From assembly GCF_014190775.1 (NCBI RefSeq), contig NZ_JACHVP010000001.1:1984001-2048000 (forward strand): a DNA stretch of 64,000 bases. The letters are read 5' to 3'. The DNA is from Leifsonia aquatica (GTDB lineage Bacteria > Actinomycetota > Actinomycetes > Actinomycetales > Microbacteriaceae). Of the stretch, positions 34,023 through 45,579 are shown piece after piece (the stretch's first letter is position 1; every line of letters begins with the position of its first letter). The translations under genes were made by a program, and so were the position numbers. Under the pieces are notes generated by a model. The model ran no database searches. It saw nothing but the letters and a program-made list of their open reading frames with translations, and had not been told where the DNA came from.

Positions 34023-35117
34023 ATGGAGGACTTCCGCATCCGCGTGACCGACGACGAGCTCACCGATCTCGGCCAGCGCCTCGAGAACACGATCCTGCCG
34101 TCGCCACGCGAGGCGGTGGATCCCGCCGACTGGAGCCGTGGCATCCCGCCGGCCGTGCTGGCCGACCTCGTGGAGTACTGGCGCACCGTGTACGACTGGC
34201 GGGCGGTCGAGCGCCGGCTCAACGGGTTCGAGCAGCACGCGGTCGAGATCGACGGCTGCCGCATCCACGTCGCCCGCGTCGGTGAGGCGCGGCCCGGGCG
34301 ACTGCCGATCGTGCTGACGCACGGCTGGCCGTACACCTTCGCGGCGATGCTGCCCCTGGCGGAGGCCCTCAGCGGCGAGCTGGAGGTCGTGGCGCCGTCG
34401 GTCCCCGGGTACGGCTTCTCCTCGCCACTGCCGGGCGCGTACGGCAGCCGCGCCGTCGCCGAGCGCTGGAACACCCTGATGACCGAGGTGCTCGGCCACG
34501 ACCGCTACCTCACCTACGGCGAGGATGTCGGCGCCGAGGTCAGCGACTATCTGGCGGCCACGCATCCCGAATCCGTGGCCGGCATCGTGGCCGCGCACGC
34601 CTCGTTCTCCGCCCGCGAGCGGCCGGGCGTGGAGCTGGACGACGCCGAGCGCGCCTTCCTCGCCTCCGTCGCCCCGGCCGCGGAGTCCGGCTACGCGCAC
34701 CTGCAGGGCACCCGTCCCGACACGCTCGCCGCCGCGCTGCTCGACTCCCCCAGCGGCCTCCTCGCCTGGATCACGGAGAAGGTCGCGGGCTGGAGCGATG
34801 GCGCCGCGCTCGAGACGTTCGACGTCGACGACGTGCTGACGAACACGATGCTCTACTGGATCTCCCGCTCCATCGGCACCAGCTTCCGCCCGTACAGCGA
34901 CAATGCCGGGGGCCCCCTGCACCCGCTGATCGAGGTGCCGGCGGCCATCGTCATCCAGACCCACGAAGCCGCGTATCCGCGATCCCTGGCGGAGAAGACC
35001 TACACCGATATCCGTTCGTTCGAGCGGCTCGAGCACGGCGGGCACTTCACCGCATGGGAGGCACCGGAGGCCGTGGCGTCGACGGTCCTGGCGCTCGAGG
35101 CGCAGGTGCGCGGCTGA
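34023..35117 (+). CDS. Epoxide hydrolase (EHN-type alpha/beta hydrolase)
   Basis: The protein has 364 residues. The N-terminal ~100 form the EHN lid/meander region (FRIRVTDDELTDLGQRLENT, then DWSRGIPPAVL). The oxyanion motif HGWP is at 100-103. The nucleophile elbow YGEDVG gives Asp168, and the catalytic His lies in HGGHFTAWEAPE (H341). These are the features of bacterial epoxide hydrolases related to the microsomal enzyme. It hydrolyses an epoxide to a diol; the natural substrate is unknown. Monocistronic. Confidence 0.9.
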   Translation: MEDFRIRVTDDELTDLGQRLENTILPSPREAVDPADWSRGIPPAVLADLVEYWRTVYDWRAVERRLNGFEQHAVEIDGCRIHVARVGEARPGRLPIVLTHGWPYTFAAMLPLAEALSGELEVVAPSVPGYGFSSPLPGAYGSRAVAERWNTLMTEVLGHDRYLTYGEDVGAEVSDYLAATHPESVAGIVAAHASFSARERPGVELDDAERAFLASVAPAAESGYAHLQGTRPDTLAAALLDSPSGLLAWITEKVAGWSDGAALETFDVDDVLTNTMLYWISRSIGTSFRPYSDNAGGPLHPLIEVPAAIVIQTHEAAYPRSLAEKTYTDIRSFERLEHGGHFTAWEAPEAVASTVLALEAQVRG

Positions 35118-35215
35118 CCCCATCCCCCGCTGTCGGCGGGCGGCCCAGCGCTCTCGCACGGTAGGGTGTCCGCAGAACCGCGAACGGGGGCGACGATGCT
35201 GGGTGGACTGGGAGG

Positions 35216-35932
35216 ATGAGCACCGTCGACCCGACGCTCGCCCGGAAGGCACGGCTGGCGAAGCGACCCAGTACCGCACGCGTGCTGTTCTTCGCCCTGC
35301 TGCAGCTCATCGGCGGGTTCGGCCTCGGCTACGGCTGGGGAGCGTTCGGGATGTTCGAGGCCTACGGCGAGCCGCCGTGGACCGCGATCGTCGGCATCAT
35401 CGGCGGCCTGCTGCTCACCATCCTCGGCTCGATCGGCTGGGCCGCGATGCTGCTCAAGCGCTCCGACATCGGCCTCGGCTACGGCGCGACCGCCGTGCTG
35501 CTCGGCGCCGGGACGGGACTGGTCGTCGCCGCCTCCCCGAACGGCTTCCCCACCGTCGCCATCGCGATCGCCGTCGCCCTGTACGTCCTCGGCGCGCTGG
35601 CCCTCCTGCTCGGCGTCGTCGCGGCGACGAAGCGGCGGCGGCAGAAGGCCCGCGACGCGCAGACGGCCACGACCGGCACCCTGACCACGGCCACCGTGAG
35701 CGATAAGGGCTACGACTTCTTCCACGAGAGCTCGCGCATCATCACCGCCGTCACCTTCACCTTCCGCGATCTGCAGGGCACGCAGCGCTGGGTGCAGAAG
35801 ACGATGGTGATCGAGCAGGCCGACCCGATCGTCGTGGGTCAGGAGACGCGACTCTGGTACGACGCCACGAATCCCGGCGACACCCGCGGCATCGTCGTCG
35901 AGCTGGCGAGAGACCGGGCGTTCCGCCGGTAG
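35216..35932 (+). CDS. Four-TM membrane protein with C-terminal beta domain (DUF3592-like)
   Basis: The protein has 238 residues. Hydrophobic segments at about 23-42, 58-78, 88-106 and 115-136 are followed by a basic loop (KRRRQKARD). A soluble domain (about 150-238) ends in the pattern GQETRLWYDATNPGDTRG, which recalls the DUF3592 type. Assignment to that family is tentative. The GGGAGG site abuts the ATG. A 7-codon micro-ORF (35196-35219) ends in an ATGA overlap with this start, so coupled reinitiation is possible. Confidence 0.7.
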   Translation: MSTVDPTLARKARLAKRPSTARVLFFALLQLIGGFGLGYGWGAFGMFEAYGEPPWTAIVGIIGGLLLTILGSIGWAAMLLKRSDIGLGYGATAVLLGAGTGLVVAASPNGFPTVAIAIAVALYVLGALALLLGVVAATKRRRQKARDAQTATTGTLTTATVSDKGYDFFHESSRIITAVTFTFRDLQGTQRWVQKTMVIEQADPIVVGQETRLWYDATNPGDTRGIVVELARDRAFRR

Positions 35933-35967
35933 CCGCGGACGCGACCGCCGGCGGAACGGTCACCGGA

Positions 35968-36903
35968 TCAGGCCCAGAACGCCGTGAGCCGTTCGGCCAG
36001 AGCACGACCCTGGTCGGCGCCGGCTCGCGCGGCGGGCGCACGGGTCGAGAGATCCATCATGTTGTCGCCGAACGCAGCCAGCGCGGCGGCGTCCGGGAAC
36101 ACCGTCTCGACCGTGCTGCCGCCGGCGCGGAGCTCGTCGACCTGCGCCGCGAGCTGCATCCTCCACTCCAGTGGATGCCGCGTGCGCCCGCCGAAGGGTG
36201 ACAGCACCAGCACGCGCGCGTATCCCGCCGCCAGATCGGCGTTCTCGTTGCGCCGGTAGCCGCCGTCGAGATAGCGCTTGTCGCCGATCCGGTACGGCGG
36301 GACACCGAACCCGTTGGAGGTGCTGGCGGCGACGGCATCCACCAGCTCGATGCCGCTGTCCCGGTCGAACACCACACCCTCGCCGGTGCGGGCGTCGATC
36401 GCCGTGATGGCGATCGCGCGCTGCGGCCAGTCGGGGTCGGGCAGCCGGCCGGCGACGATCTCGCGCCACCGGCCGCCTGCGCCATCGGGGTCCTCCAGCT
36501 CGAGGGCGGCGGCGCCCATCCGGCGGCGCATGTCCGCGGCGTCGGAGGAGGCGGCGATGATGCGGTCCGTCCGCTCCATGTGGTTGACGACGGAGACGCC
36601 GGCCGCGAGGCCGCCGGGTGGGCGCCCGCCGGGACCGGCCGCGCGCGGACGCTGCGGCGGCACGGCGGTGAGGATGGCGTCGAGGAGCTCCGGCGGGGTC
36701 GCCCCGTTGATCTGGGCGGCGACGGTCGCGCCGGCGGAGGTGCCGATGGTCAGATCGGCGTCGGTCACGTCGAGTCCGCCGTCGAAGAGACCGGCGAGCA
36801 CGCCGATCTCCCACGCGTTGCCGGCCGAGCCGCCACCGCCGAGGACCAGCGCGCGGTCGCGCCGACCGGAGGAGGGCAGAGCAGAAGAAGGTGAAGTGTT
36901 CAT
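35968..36903 (-). CDS. Patatin-like phospholipase
   Basis: This 311-residue protein has the full patatin catalytic set: oxyanion loop LGGGGSAG (21-28), nucleophile elbow GTSAG with S56, and the dyad Asp in YLDGGYRR (D213). It is a short bacterial form without extra domains and no signal peptide, so it is cytoplasmic or peripheral. Lipid acyl hydrolase activity is expected. A 19-codon ORF with a strong ribosome site lies directly upstream on the same strand. Confidence 0.9.
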   Translation of the reverse strand: MNTSPSSALPSSGRRDRALVLGGGGSAGNAWEIGVLAGLFDGGLDVTDADLTIGTSAGATVAAQINGATPPELLDAILTAVPPQRPRAAGPGGRPPGGLAAGVSVVNHMERTDRIIAASSDAADMRRRMGAAALELEDPDGAGGRWREIVAGRLPDPDWPQRAIAITAIDARTGEGVVFDRDSGIELVDAVAASTSNGFGVPPYRIGDKRYLDGGYRRNENADLAAGYARVLVLSPFGGRTRHPLEWRMQLAAQVDELRAGGSTVETVFPDAAALAAFGDNMMDLSTRAPAARAGADQGRALAERLTAFWA

Positions 36904-36949
36904 GGGAGTCGCCTTTCGCGAAATGCCTGCCGGGGGCTCCCTGTGACGA

Positions 36950-37009
36950 CTACCTCAGCCGCGCGATCGTGGACTGCAGGGGAGCACCCGATGTGGATAC
37001 TGCGTTCAT
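36950..37009 (-). CDS. Candidate 19-residue leader ORF upstream of patatin
   Basis: The ATG at 37009 is preceded by AGGAGGTGAGACCC, one of the strongest ribosome sites in the window. It encodes MNAVSTSGAPLQSTIARLR, then stops 46 nt before the patatin ATG. It is too short for a domain. The strong site and position suggest a translated leader peptide. It does not carry the Cys-terminated pattern of known actinobacterial sulfur leader peptides. Confidence 0.4.
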   Translation of the reverse strand: MNAVSTSGAPLQSTIARLR

Positions 37010-37128
37010 GGGTCTCACCTCCTGCCGACGGATCACGATCGGCAGCGACGCTAACACGCGGCGGTCTGCCGCGCAACAGGCCGTCACACACGCGTGGCCG
37101 TCCGCGCCGCGGTCGGTAGAACGGTCGG

Positions 37129-38535
37129 ATGGCATCCTCCCGCGAGCGCTTCGCCCTGGCCGCGTGCGTCGGCGCGGGTTTCGCGACCCTCCTGGACCAG
37201 TCGGTCGTGACGTACACCATCCCCTCGCTCGGCCCCGAGCTGGGCGCCACAGCGGGCGGCGTGCAGTGGTTCCTCGCGGTGTACTCGCTCACGTTCGGTG
37301 TCGGGCTCGTGCCCGGCGGGCGGCTCGGCGACGCATACGGACGACGCGGGATGTTCGTCGGCGGCCTCCTGCTCTTCCTCGTCGGCGCCGCGCTCTCCGT
37401 CTTCGCTCCCGGCATCGGGTGGGCGATCGCGGGACGCGCGGTGCAAGGGTTCGGCGCCGGCATCGTGAGCGCGCAGGTCCTCGGCGTGATCCAGGATGTG
37501 TTCGCCGGTCGTTCGCGAATCCGCGCGCTCGCGGCGTACGGCATGGCGGCGTCGGCCTCGGCGATCGTCGGACCGCTCGTCGCGGGCGGCATCCTGGCGA
37601 CCATCCCCGCGGAGTTCGCGTGGCGCGTCATCCTCGCGATCAACGTGCCGTTCATCCTGGCGGTCGCAATGCTGGCCGCGCGCTTCGTGCCGCGAGGTGG
37701 CCGGACGCCGGGCCGTCCCTCCCTCGATCTCGTGGGCATCGGCGTCACGGGCATCGTCGTCCTGCTGGCGACCGCTCCCGTGATCGACCCGGGTCTCGGG
37801 CCGGTCCGGACCGGCCTCGCGATCGGCGGGGTCGCGGCCGGAGTCCTCGCGCTGATCTGGTGGGAGCGCCGGTACGCCCGGCGCGGCGGCCGCCCGCTGT
37901 TCTCTCCCGCCCTGCTCCGCTCGCGCGGCTTCACGGGCGGCAGCGTGATCGCCCTGCTCTGGTTCGGCTCCGCGGTCGCGCAGTCGGCGATCGTCACGGT
38001 GTTCCTGCTGCAGAGCTTCGGGATGCCCGCTCTGGTCGTCGCGCTCCTCCTCGCGCCGGGTGCGGCGGCACGGATCGCGACTTCCGCGCTCAGCTCCCGC
38101 CTGAACGACGCCTTGGGGCGATGGACGCTCGTGGCCTTCCTCGGCCTCCAGACGGTGTGCAGTGCGCTCCTCGTCGTGCTGGCCGGGCTCACCGACGCGA
38201 TCGCGCTGGTCGTCGCGATCGTGCTCCTCGAGACCCTCATCGGAGCGGCGAGCGGCGCATTCGAGCCGCCCATGCGGGCGCTCACCCTGTCGTACGCGCG
38301 GCCCGGCGAGTACGGGCTGGCCGCGTCCTTCCTGCAGCTGGCCCAGCGACTGTCGGCGACGTTCTGCGTGGCGCTGGTGACCGGCGTGGCGTTCGGGAGC
38401 GCCGGGATCGACGTGAGCCGCGACGGGCTCCAAGCGGGCCTCGCTGTGTGCGCCGTTCTGCTGGTGGCCGCGTCGGCCGTCGCCGTGGGGATGGTGCCGG
38501 ATCTTCTCGGCGTCCGACGCCGGGCCGCGCCCTAG
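37129..38535 (+). CDS. DHA2-type MFS drug exporter
   Basis: This 468-residue protein has about 14 membrane segments. TM1 reads CVGAGFATLLDQSVVTYTIPSL, with the DQSVV variant of the DHA2 motif. PGGRLGDAYGRRGMFVGG is the loop 2-3 motif, and SAIVGPLVAGGILATIPAEFAWRVILAINVP is motif C. It belongs to the actinobacterial EmrB/QacA-like group. Substrate is unknown. It is divergent from the patatin gene, with its leader ORF between. Confidence 0.88.
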   Translation: MASSRERFALAACVGAGFATLLDQSVVTYTIPSLGPELGATAGGVQWFLAVYSLTFGVGLVPGGRLGDAYGRRGMFVGGLLLFLVGAALSVFAPGIGWAIAGRAVQGFGAGIVSAQVLGVIQDVFAGRSRIRALAAYGMAASASAIVGPLVAGGILATIPAEFAWRVILAINVPFILAVAMLAARFVPRGGRTPGRPSLDLVGIGVTGIVVLLATAPVIDPGLGPVRTGLAIGGVAAGVLALIWWERRYARRGGRPLFSPALLRSRGFTGGSVIALLWFGSAVAQSAIVTVFLLQSFGMPALVVALLLAPGAAARIATSALSSRLNDALGRWTLVAFLGLQTVCSALLVVLAGLTDAIALVVAIVLLETLIGAASGAFEPPMRALTLSYARPGEYGLAASFLQLAQRLSATFCVALVTGVAFGSAGIDVSRDGLQAGLAVCAVLLVAASAVAVGMVPDLLGVRRRAAP

Positions 38536-38740
38536 CGGTGCGCGCTCAGTCGTAACCGAGGATGACGACGTCCTCGTCTCGCATCCGTTCGATGTCGAGT
38601 TCGTCTTCGATGGCGATGCTGGCAGGCATGCACTGGATGCTACGGCGGCCTCGAGGGGCGCTGAATGGACGCGCTGGCCAATCGCAGCGCGATCGAGGAC
38701 AGCGCGTACAACGAGTGCTCGCGCATCGCTGCGCTGCACA
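38536..38740. other. Intergenic stretch with possible gene debris
   Basis: No convincing complete gene is present. A 27-codon minus-strand frame (38546-38629, starting MPASIAIEDELDIERMRDED) and a plus-strand frame from 38665 (MDALANRSAIEDSAYNECSR) read like natural protein sequence. Both lack ribosome sites and domains, and may be remnants of a decayed gene. Confidence 0.3.
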
Positions 38741-38773
38741 CGAAGGCCCCCGCTCACCGAGCGAGGGCCTTCG
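38741..38773. terminator. Hairpin terminator after the surface-protein gene
   Basis: CGAAGGCCC...CGCTC pairs with GAGCG...GGGCCTTCG in a stem of about 14 bp with one mismatch and a 3-nt loop. It lies 15 nt beyond the stop of the minus-strand surface protein and can also serve the plus-strand exporter. Confidence 0.7.
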
Positions 38774-38787
38774 TGTGGTGAGGTGCG

Positions 38788-40209
38788 TTACGCCTGGGTG
38801 GCGCGACGGCGGCGCGAGACGAGCACGCCCGCGGCACCCAGCAGGACCAGGAGACCCGCGAGGGTCGCCGGGATCACGTTGTTGTCACCCGTCGCGGCCA
38901 GGGCCGCGGTGCCGGTGACGGCGGCGACGCTCAGCGCCACGGCCTGGACTCCGCCCGAGCTCTGACCGACGAGCACGAGGGTGTGCGAGCCGGCGGCGAG
39001 CTTGGCGAGCACGTCGGCGCTCAGCGTGACCTGGACCTTGCCGTCGACGACCGGGAAGCTGCCGAGCAGGATCGGGGTCGAGTACAGGTACACGTCGACG
39101 AAGCCGTCGTTCGCCGTCCACTCGACCGACGCGGTGTAGCCCTTCGTCGGGTCCAGGGTGGCCGGGAGGCCGGCGGAGAGCGGGGTGCCCGGGGTGACGC
39201 CGTGCGACGCGAGGTAGGCCGGCAGGTCGGTCGAGTTCGCGACCGGAGCGGCCGCGGCCGGCTTCTGGACGAACGGGACGACGTCGGTCAGGTTGCTGTA
39301 GACCCGTGCGGTGGTGAAGCCGGCGAGCTTGGCGGTGACGAGGACGCCGACGACGCTGCCGGCGACGTCATCGGTCACCGTGTAGCTCGTGCCAGTGGCA
39401 CCGTCGATCGGGCCGCCCCGCTGACCGCCGTTCCAGTACCACTCGTACGAGAAGGTGCTGCCCTGCGGGAAGTCGGCGGTCGAGACCGTGAGCGTGGAGC
39501 CGATGGCGGCGGTCCCGGACACGGTGGCGGCGCCCGTCGTGCCGAAGGTGTAGGTCGTGCCGTTGAAGGCGATCGACTCGATGTACGCGGTCGGGTAGAC
39601 GGCGGACGGGTCGTAGACGCCGTCCGTCAGCACACCGAAGCCGATCAGCTGAGCGGAGTCGAGCGTGTTCAGGAACTCACGGAGGGTCGCCGTGGCGTCC
39701 TTCTCGTAGACGACAGCGCCGTCAGCATCCTTGATGGCGCTGCTCGTCGCCCACACGTCGTCCAGCGAGACGGCCGCGGCGCCGGTGGAGGGTGAGGCGG
39801 GTCGGAGGGTGGTGAAGCTCTGCGAAGACTGGCCGCCGTTGTAGAGGAACGGCAGCTGGAAGTACGACGGGCCGGTCGTCGTCGTCCAGGAACCGGTCGC
39901 GACGACATCCGCGAGAGTGTCGCCCGAGATGTACTGCTCCGGGGTGAAGCCGTCGATGATCTGGGACTGGTTGAACAGCTCGAGGCCGTTGACCCCGACC
40001 CGTGCACGGTCGGCCGCGTCATCGTAGCCCTGGTGCCAGCCCGGGTAGCTGTCCTCGTTGGACCGGATGTCGCTCTGCGTGACCTTCACGGTGGCGGGCG
40101 CGGCCTGCGCGGGCGCGGCGGCGACGAGGGCCGCTCCACCCGCGATCGCGACACTCAGACCGAGGGCCGCAGCGCGTGCGGCCCAGGTGTTGTTCTTCTT
40201 CGAATTCAC
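38788..40209 (-). CDS. Sortase-type cell-wall surface protein (LAATG sorting signal)
   Basis: This roughly 473-residue protein has an Ala-rich signal peptide ending near AAAPAQAAPA. A long beta-rich extracellular region includes an Ig-like or bacterial-repeat segment (TVSGTAAIGSTLTVSTADFPQG, SFSYEWYWNGG). The C-terminal sorting signal is LAATG at its start, then a hydrophobic helix and RRRRATQA. LAxTG is the class E sortase motif used in high-GC Gram-positives. The GTG at 40209 begins right at the signal peptide but lacks a clear ribosome site. No sortase gene is adjacent. Confidence 0.85.
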   Translation of the reverse strand: MNSKKNNTWAARAAALGLSVAIAGGAALVAAAPAQAAPATVKVTQSDIRSNEDSYPGWHQGYDDAADRARVGVNGLELFNQSQIIDGFTPEQYISGDTLADVVATGSWTTTTGPSYFQLPFLYNGGQSSQSFTTLRPASPSTGAAAVSLDDVWATSSAIKDADGAVVYEKDATATLREFLNTLDSAQLIGFGVLTDGVYDPSAVYPTAYIESIAFNGTTYTFGTTGAATVSGTAAIGSTLTVSTADFPQGSTFSYEWYWNGGQRGGPIDGATGTSYTVTDDVAGSVVGVLVTAKLAGFTTARVYSNLTDVVPFVQKPAAAAPVANSTDLPAYLASHGVTPGTPLSAGLPATLDPTKGYTASVEWTANDGFVDVYLYSTPILLGSFPVVDGKVQVTLSADVLAKLAAGSHTLVLVGQSSGGVQAVALSVAAVTGTAALAATGDNNVIPATLAGLLVLLGAAGVLVSRRRRATQA

Positions 40210-40327
40210 GTTGTCAATGACCCATTCACGTCGGTGTCGCTCGTCTGGTGAAAGGGGACGCGCGCACGAACGTGCGATTCCCCCTGTTATCCATTCGAGC
40301 CTATGGTTGGTTGACAGATGCAACTAT

Positions 40328-40341
40328 CCCCCGCATGGGGG
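40328..40341 (-). terminator. Short C5/G5 hairpin after rox
   Basis: CCCCC-GCAT-GGGGG lies 7 nt beyond the stop of the rox gene on the minus strand. The stem is only 5 bp with little T-run, so this is a weak terminator call. Confidence 0.4.
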
Positions 40342-40347
40342 TGATTT

Positions 40348-42711
<2,364 letters not shown>

Positions 42712-42867
42712 CTATGGCGTGCGCGTGGCCCTGCGCACCAGAGGTGATCGAGTGGAGGCAGACATCAGCCCGCCCATCCGGGCCGTCGTATGCCACAAGT
42801 TCGCGCCCGTGTCGAGCATTGCCGTGCCCGCCGGGGCCGTGGCAGGCTCGCCAGCACAGCGGTCAGG

Positions 42868-42886
42868 TCGTGCCGCACGGGCACGA
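42868..42886. promoter_or_regulatory. Palindrome upstream of the arylsulfatase gene
   Basis: TCGTGCC-GCACG-GGCACGA has perfect 7-bp arms and ends 25 bp before the arylsulfatase ATG. It is a candidate operator; no regulator gene is adjacent. Confidence 0.4.
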
Positions 42887-42911
42887 TCATTCCGCCAGCG
42901 AGGGGTGAAGC

Positions 42912-45266
42912 ATGTCAGAGGTGTTGCCCGGGTCCGTTCTTCCCACGCCCGATCAGGCCTATGTGGGGCCGATCACGGTGGACGAGAAGAAACTCGACGT
43001 CAAGCGCGATCCGATCGAGGTGAAGCGGCCGCCGAAGCAGGCGCCCAACGTGCTCCTCGTGCTGCTCGACGACGTCGGGTTCGGAGCATCGAGCGCCTTC
43101 GGAGGGCCGGTGCCGATGCCGACGGCCGAGCGCATGGCGGGCGCGGGGCTGCGGTACAGCCGCTTCCACACCACCGCCATCTGCTCGCCCACCCGCGCGG
43201 CCCTCCTGAGCGGCCGCAACCACCACCAGGTCGGCATGGGTCAGATCACCGAGACTGCGACGCCCGCGCCCGGCTACCGGTCGACGCGGCCGAACTCGTG
43301 CGTCCCCCTGCCCGAGATCCTCCGCCAGGCCGGGTACAACACGGCGCAGTTCGGCAAGTGCCACGAGGTGCCGGTGTGGGAGAGCGGACCGACCGGGCCC
43401 TTCGACCACTGGCCCGCGTTCAGCGGCTTCGAGAAGTTCTACGGGTTCATCGGTGGCGAGACCAACCAGTGGACGCCCGCCCTGGTCGACGGCGTCTCGC
43501 TCATCGAGCCGCCGGACGACCCCGACTACCACCTGATGCCCGACCTGGCCGACAAGACCATCGAGTACATCAACCAGCAGAAGGCGCTCACGCCCGACAA
43601 GCCGTTCTTCGTCTACTTCGCGCCCGGCGCCACGCACGCGCCGCACCACGTGCCCCGGGAGTGGATCGCCAAGCACCAGGGCAAGTACGACCAGGGCTGG
43701 GACGCGCTCCGCGAGGAGACCTTCGCCCGGCAGAAGGAGCTGGGCATCGTGCCCGCCGATGCCGAGCTGACCGAGCGCTCCGAGGGCATCCCGGCGTGGG
43801 ACGACGTCCCCGCCGAGCGCCGCCCCATCCTGTCGCACCAGATGGAGGTGTACGGCGCGTTCCTGGAGTACGCCGACCACCACACCGGCCGCGTCATCGA
43901 CGCCATCGAGGGTCTCGGGATGCTGGACGACACCCTCGTGATCTACATCATCGGCGACAACGGCGCCTCCGCCGAGGGCGGCCTCGAGGGCGCGTTCATG
44001 CTCTCCACCGCGGCCAACGGCGGGGCCGAGTACGAGACCGTCGAGTTCTGGCAGGAGAACCTGGACAAGATCGGCGGCCCGGAGGCGTACAACCACTACG
44101 CCGTCGGCTGGGCGCACGCCATGTGCACGCCGTACCAGTGGACCAAGCAGGTCGCCAGCCACTACGGCGGCACCCGCAACGGCACGATCGTGCACTGGCC
44201 GAACCGCATCGCCGCCCGCGGCGAGGTGCGCAACCAGTGGCACCACGTGATCGACATCGCGCCGACCATCCTGGAGCTCGCCGGGCTCGCGCAGCCGCAC
44301 ACCGTCAACGGCGTCACCCAGGTGCCGATGCACGGCGTCTCGATGACGTACACCTTCGACGACGCGGCCGCCGACGAACGGCACCTCACCCAGTACTTCG
44401 AGATCATGGGCAACCGCGGCATCTACCACAAGGGCTGGACGGCGCAGACGCGCCACCGCACCCCGTGGGACGTCGTCAGCGCCGCTCCCGACTTCTCGGA
44501 CGACGTGTGGGAGCTCTACGACACCACCGTCGACTGGACCCAGTCGAACAACCTGGCGAAGTCGAACCCCGAGAAGCTGGCCGAGCTGCAGCAGCTCTTC
44601 CTCATCGAGGCGACCCGCTACAACGTCATCCCGATGGACGACCGCGCGGCCCAGCGGATGAACCCCGAGTTCGCGGGGCGCCCCACGCTCGTCTCCGGCA
44701 CCTCCCTCCGGCTCTACCCCGGCATGGTGCGCCTGAACGAGAACGTCGCGATCAACGTGAAGAACCGGTCCTGGTCGGCGACCGCGCAGATCGTCGTGCC
44801 CGAGAGCGGTGAGGTGGACGGGGCGATCCTGGCGCAGGGCGGCCGCACGGGAGGCTGGTCCTTCTTCGCGGAGGGAGGCAAGCTCGGGTTCCACTACAAC
44901 TTCTGCGGCCTCATCCGCAGCACCGCGCTCTCTGAGAAGCCCATCGGCGCCGGCACGCACCAGGTGCGCGCCGAGTTCGCGTACGCGGGCGGCGGCATCG
45001 GCCGCGGTGGCACCGTGACGCTCTACATCGACGGAGGCGCCGCCGGCACCGCCGAGGTGAAGCGCACCCACCCGATGTACTTCTCGTTCGACGAGGGCCT
45101 GGATGTCGGAACCGACACCGGCATGCCCGCCTACGAGGGTTACACCACCCCGCACGGCACCTTCACCGGCACCATCGACTGGGCCCAGATCGATCTCGGG
45201 CTCGACGACCACAGCCACCTCCTCGATCCCGAGGAGTGGCTGGCGGCCGCGATGCGCCACCAGTAG
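42912..45266 (+). CDS. Type I arylsulfatase
   Basis: This 784-residue sulfatase has metal-binding Asp residues in LVLLDDVGFG (about 50-58). The formylglycine motif is CSPTRAALLSGR with modifiable C91. A second metal site is IIGDNGASAEGG. It follows the actinobacterial arylsulfatase layout, with a C-terminal beta domain of about 230 residues. No signal peptide is visible, so it is cytoplasmic. Activity needs Cys91 converted to formylglycine; no FGE gene lies in the window. The ATG follows GAGGGGTGAAGC. Confidence 0.92.
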   Translation: MSEVLPGSVLPTPDQAYVGPITVDEKKLDVKRDPIEVKRPPKQAPNVLLVLLDDVGFGASSAFGGPVPMPTAERMAGAGLRYSRFHTTAICSPTRAALLSGRNHHQVGMGQITETATPAPGYRSTRPNSCVPLPEILRQAGYNTAQFGKCHEVPVWESGPTGPFDHWPAFSGFEKFYGFIGGETNQWTPALVDGVSLIEPPDDPDYHLMPDLADKTIEYINQQKALTPDKPFFVYFAPGATHAPHHVPREWIAKHQGKYDQGWDALREETFARQKELGIVPADAELTERSEGIPAWDDVPAERRPILSHQMEVYGAFLEYADHHTGRVIDAIEGLGMLDDTLVIYIIGDNGASAEGGLEGAFMLSTAANGGAEYETVEFWQENLDKIGGPEAYNHYAVGWAHAMCTPYQWTKQVASHYGGTRNGTIVHWPNRIAARGEVRNQWHHVIDIAPTILELAGLAQPHTVNGVTQVPMHGVSMTYTFDDAAADERHLTQYFEIMGNRGIYHKGWTAQTRHRTPWDVVSAAPDFSDDVWELYDTTVDWTQSNNLAKSNPEKLAELQQLFLIEATRYNVIPMDDRAAQRMNPEFAGRPTLVSGTSLRLYPGMVRLNENVAINVKNRSWSATAQIVVPESGEVDGAILAQGGRTGGWSFFAEGGKLGFHYNFCGLIRSTALSEKPIGAGTHQVRAEFAYAGGGIGRGGTVTLYIDGGAAGTAEVKRTHPMYFSFDEGLDVGTDTGMPAYEGYTTPHGTFTGTIDWAQIDLGLDDHSHLLDPEEWLAAAMRHQ

Positions 45267-45299
45267 CCGGGAGGCGACGGGCGGCCCCGAGGGCGCGCT

Positions 45300-45467
45300 C
45301 TACGCGGACTTGTTCTTCGAGGCCGCCCGTCGCACGAACCCGAACACGATCGTCCCGACGAACAGGATGATCCCGATGATCGCCAGCCAGACCAGCCCCT
45401 TGATGGCGAAGCCGACGACGGCGAGGATGGCCCACACCACGAGCAGAATGACGATCGTTGCCACCAT
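45300..45467 (-). CDS. Small two-TM hydrophobic protein
   Basis: The 55-residue product is almost entirely hydrophobic: two membrane helices (about 3-20 and 26-45), then a basic tail (RRAASKNKSA). A GGAGGTCACC site directly precedes the ATG at 45467. Small membrane proteins of this type are common in Actinobacteria and often stress-related, but nothing here shows a function. Confidence 0.7.
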   Translation of the reverse strand: MVATIVILLVVWAILAVVGFAIKGLVWLAIIGIILFVGTIVFGFVRRAASKNKSA

Positions 45468-45579
45468 GGTGACCTCCAGAGTCCCGGGCGCAGTGGCCCG
45501 GGCTGCTGCGAGCGTACGTCCGGGGGCGTCCACTTACTAGCGGCCCGGCCCGATCAGCGGGTGATGCGCAGCCTCGCGG

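Noticed and set aside
36950-37009. Sulfur-type Cys leader peptide upstream of patatin
   Set aside because: The peptide has no Cys and lacks the RRxxD-type core of that class; kept only as a generic leader ORF.
42915-45260. Antisense frame over the arylsulfatase gene
   Set aside because: Pure mirror of the sulfatase reading frame with no independent motif.
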